Shown here: piece after piece, positions 53,315 to 63,900 of the stretch
Position numbering within the stretch: position 1 is the stretch's first letter
How the letters are laid out: the number at the start of each line of letters is the position of its first letter
Assembly (NCBI GenBank): GCA_031841125.1
Contig: CM063108.1
Coordinates: 41,410,268-41,474,267 of the forward strand
Direction: 5' to 3'
From: Acanthococcus lagerstroemiae
Taxonomy: Eukaryota; Arthropoda; Insecta; Hemiptera; Eriococcidae
Length of the DNA: 64,000 nt
Position numbers and translations under genes: made by a program
The notes under the pieces: model-generated
Databases searched by the model: none
Told to the model about the DNA's origin: nothing
What the model saw: the letters and a program-made list of their open reading frames with translations, nothing else

Positions 53315-54930
53315 TAGTAATTTTCAATTTCTTTCCCATCTTAGACGAAGGAGGGAGGGATTTATTACCATGCTTCCTTAAAATTCTTTCAGACATATTT
53401 TACTCAACATAAGTCTTTCAGAAGAAACTTTTTCGGATTTCTTTAAGATTATTATTTCTGCCTCTACAAAGACTCTTCCAGACTTTACTAGACTCATTTT
53501 TGCCTCGCTTAGTAGGAGGAGGAAAGAGATAATATCTTCATAGTTTCTTCAAAATTTTCCAGATGTATTTTATTTTTCAAGACTTGCAGAATTCTTCAAG
53601 GCCATCCTCTAAGACTTTTTAATTCTGGCTCATGATTATTATTTCACACTCTCCAAAAGCTTTTTTAGACTCTTCCAGATTTTATAAGACCCTTTAAAAT
53701 TCATTAAGATACGGAGTAAAATTGGCATTTTCAACTTTTTTCCGGTGAAGAGGAAGGTAGGAGGAACGTACCCCTCGCACTTCCTTGAAATTCATTCAGA
53801 TTACTTTACTCTTCAAGACCCTTCCAGAATTGTTTAAGCCTATTTCTAAAGTTTTTTGGATTTAAGATTATTACTTTACGCTCTACACAGACTTTTTCAG
53901 ACTCTTTCAGATTTTTACAAAACCCATTAAGACTCATTGAGTTATAAAATAGGTATTTACACATTTTCCCCAGTTTCGAGGGAGGGAAGATACATCCTAA
54001 TACATTTTAAAAATTCTGCCAGGCGTACTTTATTTTTCAGTACTCATCCAGAATTGTCCCAGATTATTTCTACAGCCTTTTTGGACTTGTTTATGATTAT
54101 TTTACGCTCCACAAAGACTTTTTAAAACTCTTTCAGCCTTTTCCGACGAGACTCTTATAGACCTATTTAAGACTTCTTAGGACTCGAGAACAAATAAGTT
54201 TAGAAAAACTTCGAGAATCTCAAAAATACTGAACTCCCTCTATAAGCATATAACTTTGCTGGAAGAGTTTCAAGAGTTTCAATGAAGCACAGAATAGTCT
54301 CAAAAAGATTCAGCCATGTTTATAAGAGTCCCAAAGGAGTTTTTAAAATTCTGAAGCAAAATTGGAAAAATCTTTACAAATTGTCAGGAATCTTATACCC
54401 ATCTGGATAATGTTCAAAAGATCTTGAATATGGGTGAAAAAGTTTCACTTAGTCTTAATGTTTAAGAGTCTTGAGGAAGTCTTGAAAAATCTAAAACAGG
54501 ACAAGAAAAATCGTAATTACTTTATGCTTCACTGAGATTTTTTAAATTCTTTCAGCTCAGTTAAATGCTTGTATTGAGGTGGATTCACTATGTTTTCAGA
54601 CTCTTTAAGGTTTTTTTAAACTTGTTTGTTTTAGTGGTGTTTTAAGAAGTCTTAAATAGGCCTATAAGAGTCTCGAAAAATTCTAAAAGAGTCTGAAAAA
54701 GTCCCCGTAGAACGTAAAATCATAATATCTGAGACAAGTCCAAGAAGTTGTAAAAATAATCTGGGACAATTCTGGACGAGTCTTGAAACGTAAATTTAAA
54801 AATGTATGAGGATGTACCCTTCTCCGCTCCTCCTCTGAATTAGTAAAGAAGTTGAAAATACCAATTTTATAACTCATCACCGCGAGTTTTAAAACGTTTT
54901 GTAAAAGTCTGGACGAGTCTGAAAGAGAGT
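53315..54930. repeat. ~215-bp satellite with an inverted half
   Basis: Units of about 210-225 bases begin near 53325, 53515, 53730 and 53955, each with a TTTTCAAC/GAGGAGGGAGG block, TTCAAGACTYTTCCAGAATT, GATTATTATTTYACGCTCTA and CAGACTCTTTCAGATTTT. From about 54230 to 54930 the same words appear in reverse complement. The arm 53935-54190 pairs with 54640-54885, and both translate on opposite strands to MSYKIGI plus PELSQII peptides, which confirms the inversion. No gene. Confidence 0.8.
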
Positions 54931-56110
54931 CTGCCCTCGCTACAGCCTTCCCCTTCTACTGCTCCGTCTCTGCGGCCTCCTCGTCCCAACTCCCTCGAAG
55001 ATCCCCTGGTCCTCCACTCAGGAGCTCCCATCATCATGACCACCCTTCCCCTTCAGACCTCCACGACCAGCCCCTCCTACACCACGGCTTTCATTTCCCG
55101 CTCCAATCCCTGTTTCAATCAGGACTTCCTCCTCCACCAGAACCTCTTACTCACCATTACCCATCACCATCTAAGGCCTTTATCCTCTCCTGAGGCCACG
55201 CCCCCCATGGATCTCCTCCCCATTATGGAGCTCTTTCCACCATGAACCACCTCCTAGGGGTAGGCTACCCTTGAAGAAATGAGAAATAACCCGCAGTGTT
55301 TTTTTTCTCCTGGAGGTGGTGGTGGCGGTGGCGGCGGCGGATTTTACTTTTTTAGTATACAAATACAGATATATGTCTTTTTATGTCTTATTATGTCAGT
55401 TAAGTCTTTAAACTTGGAGATCTTTTATGTTAGAACAGATGATGTCCTTGAAAGTAGCTGATCTGCCCCCTTTTTAGTATACAGAGAGATATGTCTTTTT
55501 ATGTCTTATTATGTCAGTTATGTCTTAAAACTTGGAGATCTTTCATGCTAGAACAGATTATGTCTGATCAGCCCCTGCAAATTTTCTGATTTCTAGATAG
55601 GCAACCCGCAGTGAGTTTTCTTCCCCTGGAGGCGGTGGCGACGGTGGCGGATTTAAGATCCCTCCCCCACCGTGAACCTCCTCTCGAGAGTAGGCTACCC
55701 CTGGAGAAATCAGCAATTAAGGGGCAGGGTAGGCAACCCGCGGTGGGTATTTCTCCCGGGAGCGGTGGTGGCGGTGGCGGCCCTCCTCCACCATGAACCC
55801 CCTCCCAAAGGTAGGCCACCCCTGGAGAAATGAGAAATTAAAAGGGCAGGGTAGGCAACCCGCAGTGGTTTTTTTTCTTGCGACTTGAGATCTTGGAGAT
55901 TTTGGGTAATTATGTCATTATATGTCCTTTTTTATGTCTTATTATGTCGATTATGTCTTAAAACTTGGAGATCTTTTATGTTAGAACAGCTTATGTCATT
56001 GAAAGTAGCTGATCTGCCCCTGCAATTTTTCTTATTTTTAGATAGGCAACCCGCAGTGAGTTTTTTTTCAGGAGGCGGCGGTGGCGGATTTTACTTTTTT
56101 AGTATATAGA
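54931..56110. repeat. C-rich leader and alternating G-rich/TATGTC modules
   Basis: 54931-55250 is C/T-rich on the plus strand. From 55260 a ~125-base module with GTAGGCAACCCGCAGTG, a GGAGGCGGTGGCGGCGGTGG-type tract and GTAGGCTACCCCTGGAGAAA recurs (landmarks at 55260, 55600, 55732, 55853 and 56045). It alternates with a module TATGTCTTATTATGTCAGTT plus ACTTGGAGATCTTTTATG (about 55376, 55493, 55930). The GGN tracts make short Gly-rich frames that are artefacts. Confidence 0.75.
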
Positions 56111-58394
56111 GAGATATAGAAGAGATTATATTTATATATTATTTTGCTTATAAAATTTTCTGTGTACGCTATTGCCTAGAGCGACTTAGTTTTTGCGCTT
56201 TTGAAGTCGAAGTATCTATAGCATTGCTAAAGTACATACTTTGTCTTTTGACCCCCATTCATTCATAAAAGACAAATTACAAGAAAATTTATTCCTCTGC
56301 ATCAAACTCTCATATACGGAAAAAGCAGCTTCAAGCTTTTATGCTGAGTCAATAAAATTTTGCTGACTCATTACTTTCAGAAAAAAAAATTGAAGATTTT
56401 AGAAAATGTTTAAAAAGAACTTTTTTTAGAGGGGTGGGGGGGGGATGATAAAAATAACAATCACGATGAAGAATGTTATTTTTTCAATGTTCTCCCGTAG
56501 AGAGGGAGTAGGAGGGGGTATTGGCCTGTGATAGTTATGGTGCTAGCCGGTCTGGTCCCACTTTGCCCCTGGAAACTATTGATGCACGCGTACGTTCTGT
56601 ACATGCAAAGAAAGTAGTGTCAAACTACCCTGGCTAATCTGTCATGAAAGCTGCGTACTGAAAATCGCGCAGTTGCTACGCTGTGACGTGGGGTACCTAA
56701 CAAGGACTGAGGAGGAGGATACTGCATACTCACCTCTGACTTCATTCCATTACAAACATCGTTTTATCTAGTACTCGAGAGCGCCTAAATGACCCGTGTA
56801 ACCTCTCACCGCCTTACGGTGACCACACACTGAGGAATTACATTCATTCAACAAAATGAAACTCGAATGGGGGGAAAAAAAGAGAATTTTTTTCCCCCAA
56901 TACTTACAGTCACCAGCACCGTGCTCCAGATACTAACTCAACGTTATTTACGACTGTCGTAAAATACGCCAAGTCGTGTTAGTGTTTCTTCAAATTCTAA
57001 TTACGACTGCTTGGTCATACCGGAGCGCTGAAATCTCACACTTTAACCTTCTGCAACGAAGATCGATACAAATTTCCGATCACGTTCGCGTTCGAATAGA
57101 TAAATCCTCTCGGCTACCGGTTGCCGTACGGGGGCTCGCAACCGTTGTTGGCACGTTAATGTTTCATTTATCGACAACAGCGTCGATACATCAACTCGGC
57201 CAGTCGCAGCCGCGGAAATGGACTCACTTTTTGTCACCATCTTGCCGTGCGCCTTCTTCGCCGCATCCGTCAGCCGGAGAGCCATTTGTTCTTGTAACAT
57301 CTCGCAGCATTCATTTGTTGGGCGAGCTTCCACGTCGTAAACACGATCGACGCTATCGCTATCGCCAACCATAACATTAAATTATCAGCGCCGAGAACTA
57401 AACAAGAAATAAGTAAAAAAAAAAAAAAAAAGAAAAGAAAGAAAGAAGAAGAAAAAAGAGAGAGAGACAATGAAGTAAAAAAGAAAGAAGGTGATATTTT
57501 TTCACTGATGGCAATAAAAGAACGAACTGTGCGCTCGTGTATATTGAAATTAGCGAAGGTGGTAACGGGTACCATCGGATCGCGTTTTTCTGATTATGGG
57601 ACCAAAGATGGCCGTGAGCAAGACAACACCACCATCAGGCGATATGCTCACACGTACTCTGAAGTTATTAACGTTACCTTAATAGCACCGTATTATCTAA
57701 CCAATAGTCGGCTACTGATTTTACCTTGCACGAATGTAATTATCGTCTTCGCATTTATCATTCGGCTAGGTTTTTTTTTTCAGTACTTTTTCACACGTCC
57801 ATCAATCAAAAAATTACTTATCCGGTAGCTCAAACCGGCTCGTCGATTATTTACCGTATGAATACGTGCGCGCGTTTCGCTTGTTCCTCTCGGTTTCTGC
57901 AGAGTCTCTGTAAATTGAAGCTATACCGAAGTGCCGCAATTATTGCGAATTCCTGTTAATCTTGTACTGAGAAATGTCTGAGGGATGCCAATACTCACAA
58001 CAGGTGCAGGAACCAGTGCTCGTTGCTGGTAATACGAGCTGAGAGAAAAGTTGCCGTACCAGTTGTCAAAGTCCGGGAAAAGTCTAGGAATTTTGTCAGT
58101 CCGGAAAAGTCGGGAGAAAGTCAGGGAATTGCTATAATTTTAATCAAAATCAGGGAATCGTTTGAGAATAATGTGAATTAAAGGATATAAATGCTAGTTT
58201 TAGAGAATAAATGTCAGCGTAAAGCGTAATGACTTATTTCTTTTACAAAATATTCTCAAAGCTGTGTACAGTACTAGCAGAAAAAATGTCAGGGAAAATT
58301 TGGAAAATTGGTCTGGAAAATCGGAAAAGTCAGGGAAAATAATTCTAAAAAGAAGTGGCTGCCCTGCACACAGCAAACTGTGCAATGATTCTCA
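56111..58394. other. Unrecognised DNA with a CpG-rich part
   Basis: 56520-56600 (CTGGAAACTATTGATGCACG and neighbours) resembles the GGAAACTACC/GATGCACGC words at 13080-13150 and 19060-19150, a dispersed repeat. 56930-57400 and 57500-57960 are CpG-rich, and opposite-strand frames of 132 and 109 residues overlap there without known domains. An A17 tract and purine-rich run lie at 57414-57495. GTCAGGGAAA and GTCCGGAAAA words recur at 58070-58340, possibly a decayed MITE ending near 58372. Confidence 0.45.
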
Positions 58395-60590
58395 GCAAGG
58401 GCGTAACTATAGGGGGTGTGGGCGGTTGAAACACCCCGCCCTCAATAATTTGGCAGTCTGCAAATTTCAAGACTGTTCATTTGACACCCCTCCCCCCAAT
58501 AATTTGACAGTTGGCAAATTTTGAAACTGTTCATTTGAATTTTCATTTTTTATACATGTTTGTTTGTTTATTTATTTTCTTTTTCAATTCAAAAAGATTT
58601 CGATTAAAAATTGGCAAATTTTTAATTTTTCAAACATTTTGCTGGCGAATTTTTAGTTCAAAAAAATATTCGTCGGCAATTTTTTTTTCTTCACCTTTCA
58701 AAACTAAAAGTCAAATTTCGTTTCTGAAAATGGAGTACCCTGAACCCCTATTAGAGAATAGTCGGTCAAAAGCCGAAGGTTTCAAGCTGAGTATCGAACG
58801 TTATTTGAAAGGTTGAAACAAAGCTGAAATGTGAAAGACATTTCGAAAATTTGAAAGTCGGTAGCAAACGCTGAATTTCGAATTTCAATGACTATTCGGA
58901 CTGCCAGCGTGAAAGAGTCGCCCTCTATAATTTTAGGCACGTGAAAAGCAGAAACTATTGAAACCCTACATATTTTAGAAAAATTCATCAGATTGAAATG
59001 GAAGTAGTCTCAATGGAAGGAAAACTTTATGTACTATAAATTTTGTCCTAATCATTTTTTCAATAAACGCTTTCGTTTTCATAATATTTTGAGATTTCTT
59101 CGTATGCCTGTACATGAAATATTCCCCTCGAACAGGGTTACAAGGTAAACGACTAAAGCGTGCCACGGCTCTCAGCAGCTCAAAATCTGTTCACTCCGTC
59201 ACTCACTGAGTCAGTGATTCACTCACTCACTCAATACCTCGCTTACTTATTCAGTTATTCACACAGGTACTCAATCACTTACTCAGTGACTCAGTGATTC
59301 ACTCAGTCACTCACTTATTTATTGAGTTATTAACTCAGTTACTCCGTCACACGCTCAATGAGCAGGGATTCGCCCACTCACTCAATCACTTACTCAGTCA
59401 CCACTGAGTCACTCGCTTACGCATTAGGTGATTCACTAAGTCACTCGCTCACTTACTCGGCGACTCAGTGATTCACTCACTCACTTAGTTATTCAGGTAT
59501 TCTGTAATGTAGTTATTCATTCACTTCCTCACTCCGTCACTCACTCAATAAGTCAGTGATTCACTCACTCACTCAGTTATTCGCTTACTTATTTAGTGAT
59601 TCACTCAGTTACGCAATCACTTATTCAGTGATTTAGTGATTCACTCACTCACTCAGTCATTCATTCATTCTCTTCAGTTATTCATTCACTTCCTCACTTC
59701 GTCACTCACTCACTCAATTATTCCTAAACGACTACAGCGCGCCACCGCTTTGAGCTGCCCAAAATCTGTTGTTACTAGATTCTCTGTTTGACCTAGAGCC
59801 TGAAATTTGAGAAAGTTGAACATCTTATTAAAATCTAAAAGCTGAAAAGCGAAAGAGACTTATCTTCCAATGTCACAAGCTGAATCCGATAGCAAATGTT
59901 TTATTGTTTAATATATGGTCTTTGGTCGTGGTGAATATTCGGGCCGTGCATCCGAGATTCCAAAATTTTGCTTCATATGTCAAAAACTTCCACCTTTTGG
60001 TCGCTGATAAGAGTAGTCGATACTAGCGCTGTACGACCCGAATAGGAGGGAAATTTAGTTTTGAACAAATGTCAAAAATTCCAGGTATTTTTCCCATAAG
60101 AACGAAAGGGAACTTCTGGCACGAATTCCCCTAATCCGATTGACAGAAAACTTTATTTATTTATTGGAATCAATTATTTAGGAGAAGAATTAGAGGAAAT
60201 TCAGAAAAAAAGATCACCAAGAGTAAATGAGGACCACCTCAATGTGTAAAGGAAGTTGTGTGTTCCTCTCAAGTATTCCTAGCATCCTTCCACCTTATCC
60301 TCCCAGAATAGGGTATGCTCATGTGTGCAAATGTGAGTGCTTGAGGGATAAGGTTCCAATTTGCATTTGCAGGAACGAAACTATGGGGAGGGGGTGAAAC
60401 ACCACCAATAATTAGGCAGTCAGCAAATTTTGAAACTGTTTATTTGAGTTTTTTATTTTCTAAGAACGTTTGTTTATTATTATTATCATTATTATTATTA
60501 TTATTATTATTTGTTTTTTCAATTAAAAAATATTTGGATTGAATAATCGGCGAATTTTCAAATGCTTAGAAAATTTTGTCGGCAAAATAG
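58395..60590 (+). mobile_element. Composite hAT-like element, copy 3, expanded
   Basis: The first module is 58395-58740 (AAGGGCGTAACTATAGGGGG, AATAATTTGRCAGTTGGCAA, AAAGTCAAATTTCGTTTCTG). It is followed by middle sequence shared with copy 2 (GTCGGTCAAAAGCCGAAGG), an extra ~870-base segment, the conserved middle (GACCTAGAGCCTGAAATTTG to TTTGCATTTGCAGGAACG) and the second module from 60371, truncated near 60590. The extra segment starts GGACTGCCAGCGTGAAAGAG, is also found alone at 62607-62890, and carries the CTCA array. A (TTA)n microsatellite interrupts the second module at 60476-60515. Confidence 0.75.
59193..59745. repeat. CTCA/TTCACTCACTCA tandem array
   Basis: About 550 bases of CACTCACTCAGTGATTCACT-type units with period variation around 4 and 12-16. 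The array is bracketed by direct copies of the same ~45-base sequence (AAACGACTAAAGCGTGCCAC at 59148 and AAACGACTACAGCGCGCCAC at 59727, both ending CAAAATCTGTT). This suggests that it grew by duplication within the composite element. Confidence 0.85.
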
Positions 60591-60948
60591 AAGGCATTCA
60601 CCGGGAGCAATCTTTGGTGGCGGCTACCGTAGAGCACATAGTAGCGGTTAACCCTCTCCCTAAGAAAAAGGGCCAGACTGCAACGACTCGTGGAATGCTG
60701 GCACTATTGACAGGGAAGAGAGTTACGACAGCGAAGCGGATGGCGAGGGAAGGCAGGGGAACAGTATCTTAAAGAACTTGAGAGGAGTTGCTCATAATAT
60801 TAGTCTACATTAGTAAATTAAATTTTATTTTGAGAATATTGAAAATAAATTTTTTTGATGCGAACAATTTTACGAACAATCATGTAATCAGTTTTCTCTG
60901 CTTTCAATTTTCATGCGGTCAATTTCCGTGCGAACAATTTTCAGGGAA
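60591..60948. other. Unrecognised DNA between element copy 3 and RTE fragment
   Basis: 60591-60772 is GC-richer with a short open frame lacking known motifs. It is AT-rich thereafter. Confidence 0.45.
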
Positions 60949-61420
60949 CCTTTATTCTTTTGGATATTTCTCTTTTGTTGCTATTTTGAAATGAAATTGA
61001 CTGTCCCAAATATTCAACTTCTTTTACTGTTTGTATTATCCATCTCTCAATTTTGAATTCCCCCACTTCTTGTTTGTTATAATTTTTGTTTTTCTCCATA
61101 TTTATTGACATTTCTGCTATTTTGCTTTCGCTTATATGTGATGGCTTGCCATATTTTGAAGTTTCTTTTTACTTTCCGCTATATAATTACTGTAAGTTTA
61201 TCAGCCTGTCCCCACCTATTTTTACTCCCCGCTGTTCCCAGTTTAGGTTCCTAAAAATCTGTTCTACGATACAGTTGAATAAGTTCGGGATAGCGGATCA
61301 CCTTGACGTAATCCACTTTGAATTGCAAATTCTCGTCCTTGTATGTCCATTTTTATGTGGGCTTTTGCATTTTCATGCATTTTGTTTGACTATATGTATC
61401 AATTTTGCTTCAACCCCCTG
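60949..61420 (-). pseudogene. RTE reverse transcriptase fragment (copy F)
   Basis: The minus strand gives HENAKAHIKMDIQGREFAIQ followed by SGLRQGDPLS (about 61290-61380). After a decayed stretch come IAESKKKLQNMASHHI, SINMEKNKNYNKQEVGEFKI and VEYLGQSISFQNSNKREISK (about 60958-61130). These are RTE RT blocks. The expected active-site YADD between LTV and IAES (about 61180-61195) has been removed by a short deletion. The last part is open for about 60 residues. Confidence 0.75.
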
Positions 61421-62100
61421 TTTTCTCATAGGTTTCCATGACCAGTACGTGTATTGCTTTCTTCTAGATCCAACCAACACCCGTAGAAAGTGGTTCGGTG
61501 CGATCATCCACAAGTCTCGAGTCTCGTACAGACACTTGTTACAACTCTGCAGCACGACCTGTCCACCTGGTCGCAATTCGTACAGGATGGAAGGTTTGGA
61601 GCGCTATTTCACACGGTGTTCGATATCGGGTGACTGCACCAAATGTCATAATTAAAAATTAACGAGGTATTAATGTTGACGGCGTCGCCTAATTAAAATT
61701 AGTAATCTTCATCTCGTGCGCCGAGCAGCGCGCAGTTACGACACCGGCATCGCGATCTACCGCCGAAGATTTCTCTCGTGGAAGGCGCAAAGAGCAGGTA
61801 TATAACAATTTATTAAGACCATCGTAGTCTACAATATAATTTTCTATCACGTTGCGATTCACCATAATAGGCATCGTCGTTTGTAGGCATAGTATAAATT
61901 TCGTTTACGCACGATCTGCGTTCGTAATTAACCGACAGAAATATGAGTTATTCGATCAACCCGATGATGAAAATATAGATGAGTTCGGTTGGGAAAGTAT
62001 ATCTGTATGACTCATCAGCACGAGATTCGCGCTCGAAACTAGAACACGATGAAAATGAGCTTTTGGCAAATCAAGAATGAGGCCGCTGACGGGAACACCT
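61421..62100. other. CpG- and TAATTA-containing unique-looking DNA
   Basis: 61640-62040 mixes ATAATTAAAAATTAACGAG, GCCTAATTAAAATTAG and CpG words with no repeat partner in the window. There is no known protein. It could be non-coding regulatory sequence; this is inference from composition only. Confidence 0.4.
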
Positions 62101-62312
62101 CTTTTTTTCTAATTTTACTCTCAACCCGAGCCCTGGAATCCGCCCTTTTCGGGCATGACCTCAGAGACGTCGGAGAGGCTGTTAGGGCAGTTAGCCCTCT
62201 TCTCGTCTTGCCGAAAAAGCGGCCTAGGTCGAAATGTAACGAGTTGCTACGTGGTCTCGAACCCGGGACCTCCGGATTCCGAGACCAGCGCGCTATCCAC
62301 TCGGCCAGCCAT
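62101..62312 (-). mobile_element. tRNA-derived SINE, copy 2
   Basis: Same family and orientation as 8262-8481. Minus strand: ATGGCTGGCCGAGTGGATAG, box A 62297-62307 (TGGCCGAGTGG), box B 62253-62263 (GGTTCGAGACC), a body with TTAGCCCTCTTCTCGTC and CAACCCGAGCCCTGGAATCC on the plus strand, and an A-rich tail seen as CTTTTTTTCTAATTTTACTC at the left. Box B fits the Pol III consensus better than in copy 1, so this copy may be younger. The anticodon-like loop CTCGGAA suggests a Pro-like or Arg-like tRNA ancestor, but stem pairing is imperfect. Confidence 0.85.
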
Positions 62313-62606
62313 TGCAAAAATTTGTTCTCGGTGTCATTTTTCATGCCTAACTCGGCCCACCGAGGCTTCAGTCATTCAATAACCTTTATTATGAGGACGT
62401 TTATAGCTAAGCCCAGTACTTGTTTTCGATATGTCATTTTTCATGTCTAACTGGGCCTGGGTGAGGAACTTTACAGCTAAACCCAGTGATAATGATGATG
62501 ATAGTTATAATCTTATAATAATAATGTTAGCAAGTCGCTCTCGACTACTGCTGGTCCACAGCTACACTTCTTCATGTGAGTCTTCCCGAGAGTGTTCATT
62601 CGTATT
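62313..62606. other. No recognised feature
   Basis: Contains a duplicated phrase: TGTCATTTTTCATGCCTAAC (62331) and TGTCATTTTTCATGTCTAAC (62432), each followed by TCGGCC or TGGGCC. No gene. Confidence 0.5.
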
Positions 62607-62890
62607 GGGACTGTCAGCGTGAAAGAGTCGCCCTCTACAATTTTAAGGACGTGAAACGAAAAGGAACTACTGAAACCCTACACATTTTAGAAAAATTTAT
62701 CAGATTGAAATAAAAATGGACTTAAGGGAAGGGAAATTTTATGTACTATAAATTTTGTTCTATTCATTTTTACGATAAACGCTTCGTTTTCATAATATTT
62801 TGAGATTTCTTCATATGCCTATAAATGAAATGTTCCCCTCGATCAGGGTTACAAGGTAAACGACAACAGCACGTCACCGCTTTGAGCAGT
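62607..62890 (+). repeat. Solo fragment of the composite-element extra segment
   Basis: GGGACTGTCAGCGTGAAAGA, CATAATATTTTGAGATTTCT and CAGGGTTACAAGGTAAACGA match 58898-59160 over about 260 bases. It ends at 62890, where CAGTGGCGTAGCCAGAATTT, a hAT-like end sequence, begins at 62887. No matching right end is seen before 64000, so that element is truncated or unrecognised. Confidence 0.75.
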
Positions 62891-63039
62891 GGCGTAGCCA
62901 GAATTTTTCCAAGGGGGGGCGAAGTAAGATTAGTTAACATTCAATTTCAGGTGCCTTGGGGGAGGCATTCGGCCCCTTCGTCCCCCTCCCCCTTTGGCTT
63001 TGAACAGCCCGAATTTTTGAGGTGATTATTCTGTTGCAT

Positions 63040-63900
63040 GTGTCGCACTAGAGTTGCTGCTGTTCTGCATTGCTGGCAGGTCTGGCAGTTGAAGCGACCC
63101 ATCTATGGGCGGACATTTTCTTCCTCGATTGGTCTCTGTCTTCAGCCAGATATTCCCAGTTTGCGAGCAAGGCGCGGATACAGTTCTTATATTATCTTTT
63201 CTGTCCGCCGGTGTTGCAGTTTTCTCTTGTCAGTTCCCCGTGCAGGGTGATTTTTGAGAGTTCTTTTTCATCCATTCTGCGGATGTGTCCCAGCCATCGC
63301 AGGGGGCTCGTTTCAGTGAGGACCACGATGGGGACCAGTCTAGTTTTCTCCAGTACCTCGGCGTTTGCCACGATCTCATCCCAATGGATTCGCAGCACTT
63401 TGCGGATCTGCATCTGCTGGAACTTTTCAGTTGTTTCATCTGTCTGCGATACAGGGTCCATGTTTCGCTGCCGTATAAGAGGATTGGTAGTACTGCGCCT
63501 TTGTACACCATTACCTTTGCGGACGTGTGTATGTCCCTGTTTTTGAAAACTTGCGAGTTCAGTCTATACGTCGTATTTGCGGCTGCGATTTTAATCTTCT
63601 CTGGATTTCTGCGTCCATGTCGAGTGATGAGGTGAAAAGGCTGCTGAGGTAGCAGAATTGGTCGACGTTCTCTAATTCTTCCCCACGCAGCACAAATTTG
63701 TGGTGCTCGATGTTGTGGCAAATACCTTTGTTTTCCCGCATTTACCTTGAGACTAAGAAGGGCGTATGCCTCATTGAACGCGCTGATAGTTTCCTGCAGC
63801 TCGTTTGACGTGTATGCAGTCAGGGCGCAATCATCTGCATACTGCAGCTCCAGGGGGTAAGGGATGAGCCTCCACGCACGCTGAATAATCAAGAACTAAG
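63040..63900 (-). pseudogene. LINE reverse transcriptase fragment, minus strand
   Basis: The minus strand starts near 63900 with PLELQYADDCALTAYTSNEL, an intact YADD (63830-63841). Then comes ENVDQFCYLSSLFTSSLD, NSQVFKNRDIHTSAKVMVYK, AVLPILLYGSETWTLYRRQM, WDEIVANAEVLEKTRL and SPLRWLGHIRRMDEKELSKI, with frame changes. This is the end of the RT plus the C-terminal region of an arthropod non-LTR element (GSETW and GHIRRM blocks). It lacks the RT first half and the endonuclease and is distinct from the RTE copies. The plus-strand frames here are antisense. Confidence 0.82.

Noticed and set aside
55180..55820. Gly- and Pro-rich short frames
   Set aside because: Translations of GGN-repeat modules.
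57043..57372. 109-residue minus frame and 132-residue plus frame at 56976-57374
   Set aside because: They overlap each other in CpG-rich DNA; no splice-site, domain or codon evidence favours either.
58060..58394. MITE with GTCAGGGAAA and CAGGGCAGCCACTTC words
   Set aside because: Only a right-like end (58360-58375) is visible; no matching left end or duplication.
59193..59745. CRISPR-like array
   Set aside because: It is a simple CTCA-type tandem repeat without fixed repeats and unique spacers, in a eukaryotic context.
61086..61655. 189-residue plus-strand frame
   Set aside because: Its first half is antisense to RTE copy F and the rest has no known domain.
62887..63030. Complete hAT element starting CAGTGGCGTAGCCAG
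   Set aside because: No inverted partner end or target duplication found before the end of the window.
63285..63635. 116-residue plus-strand frame (and 63070-63546)
   Set aside because: Antisense to a clearly recognisable minus-strand LINE reverse transcriptase.
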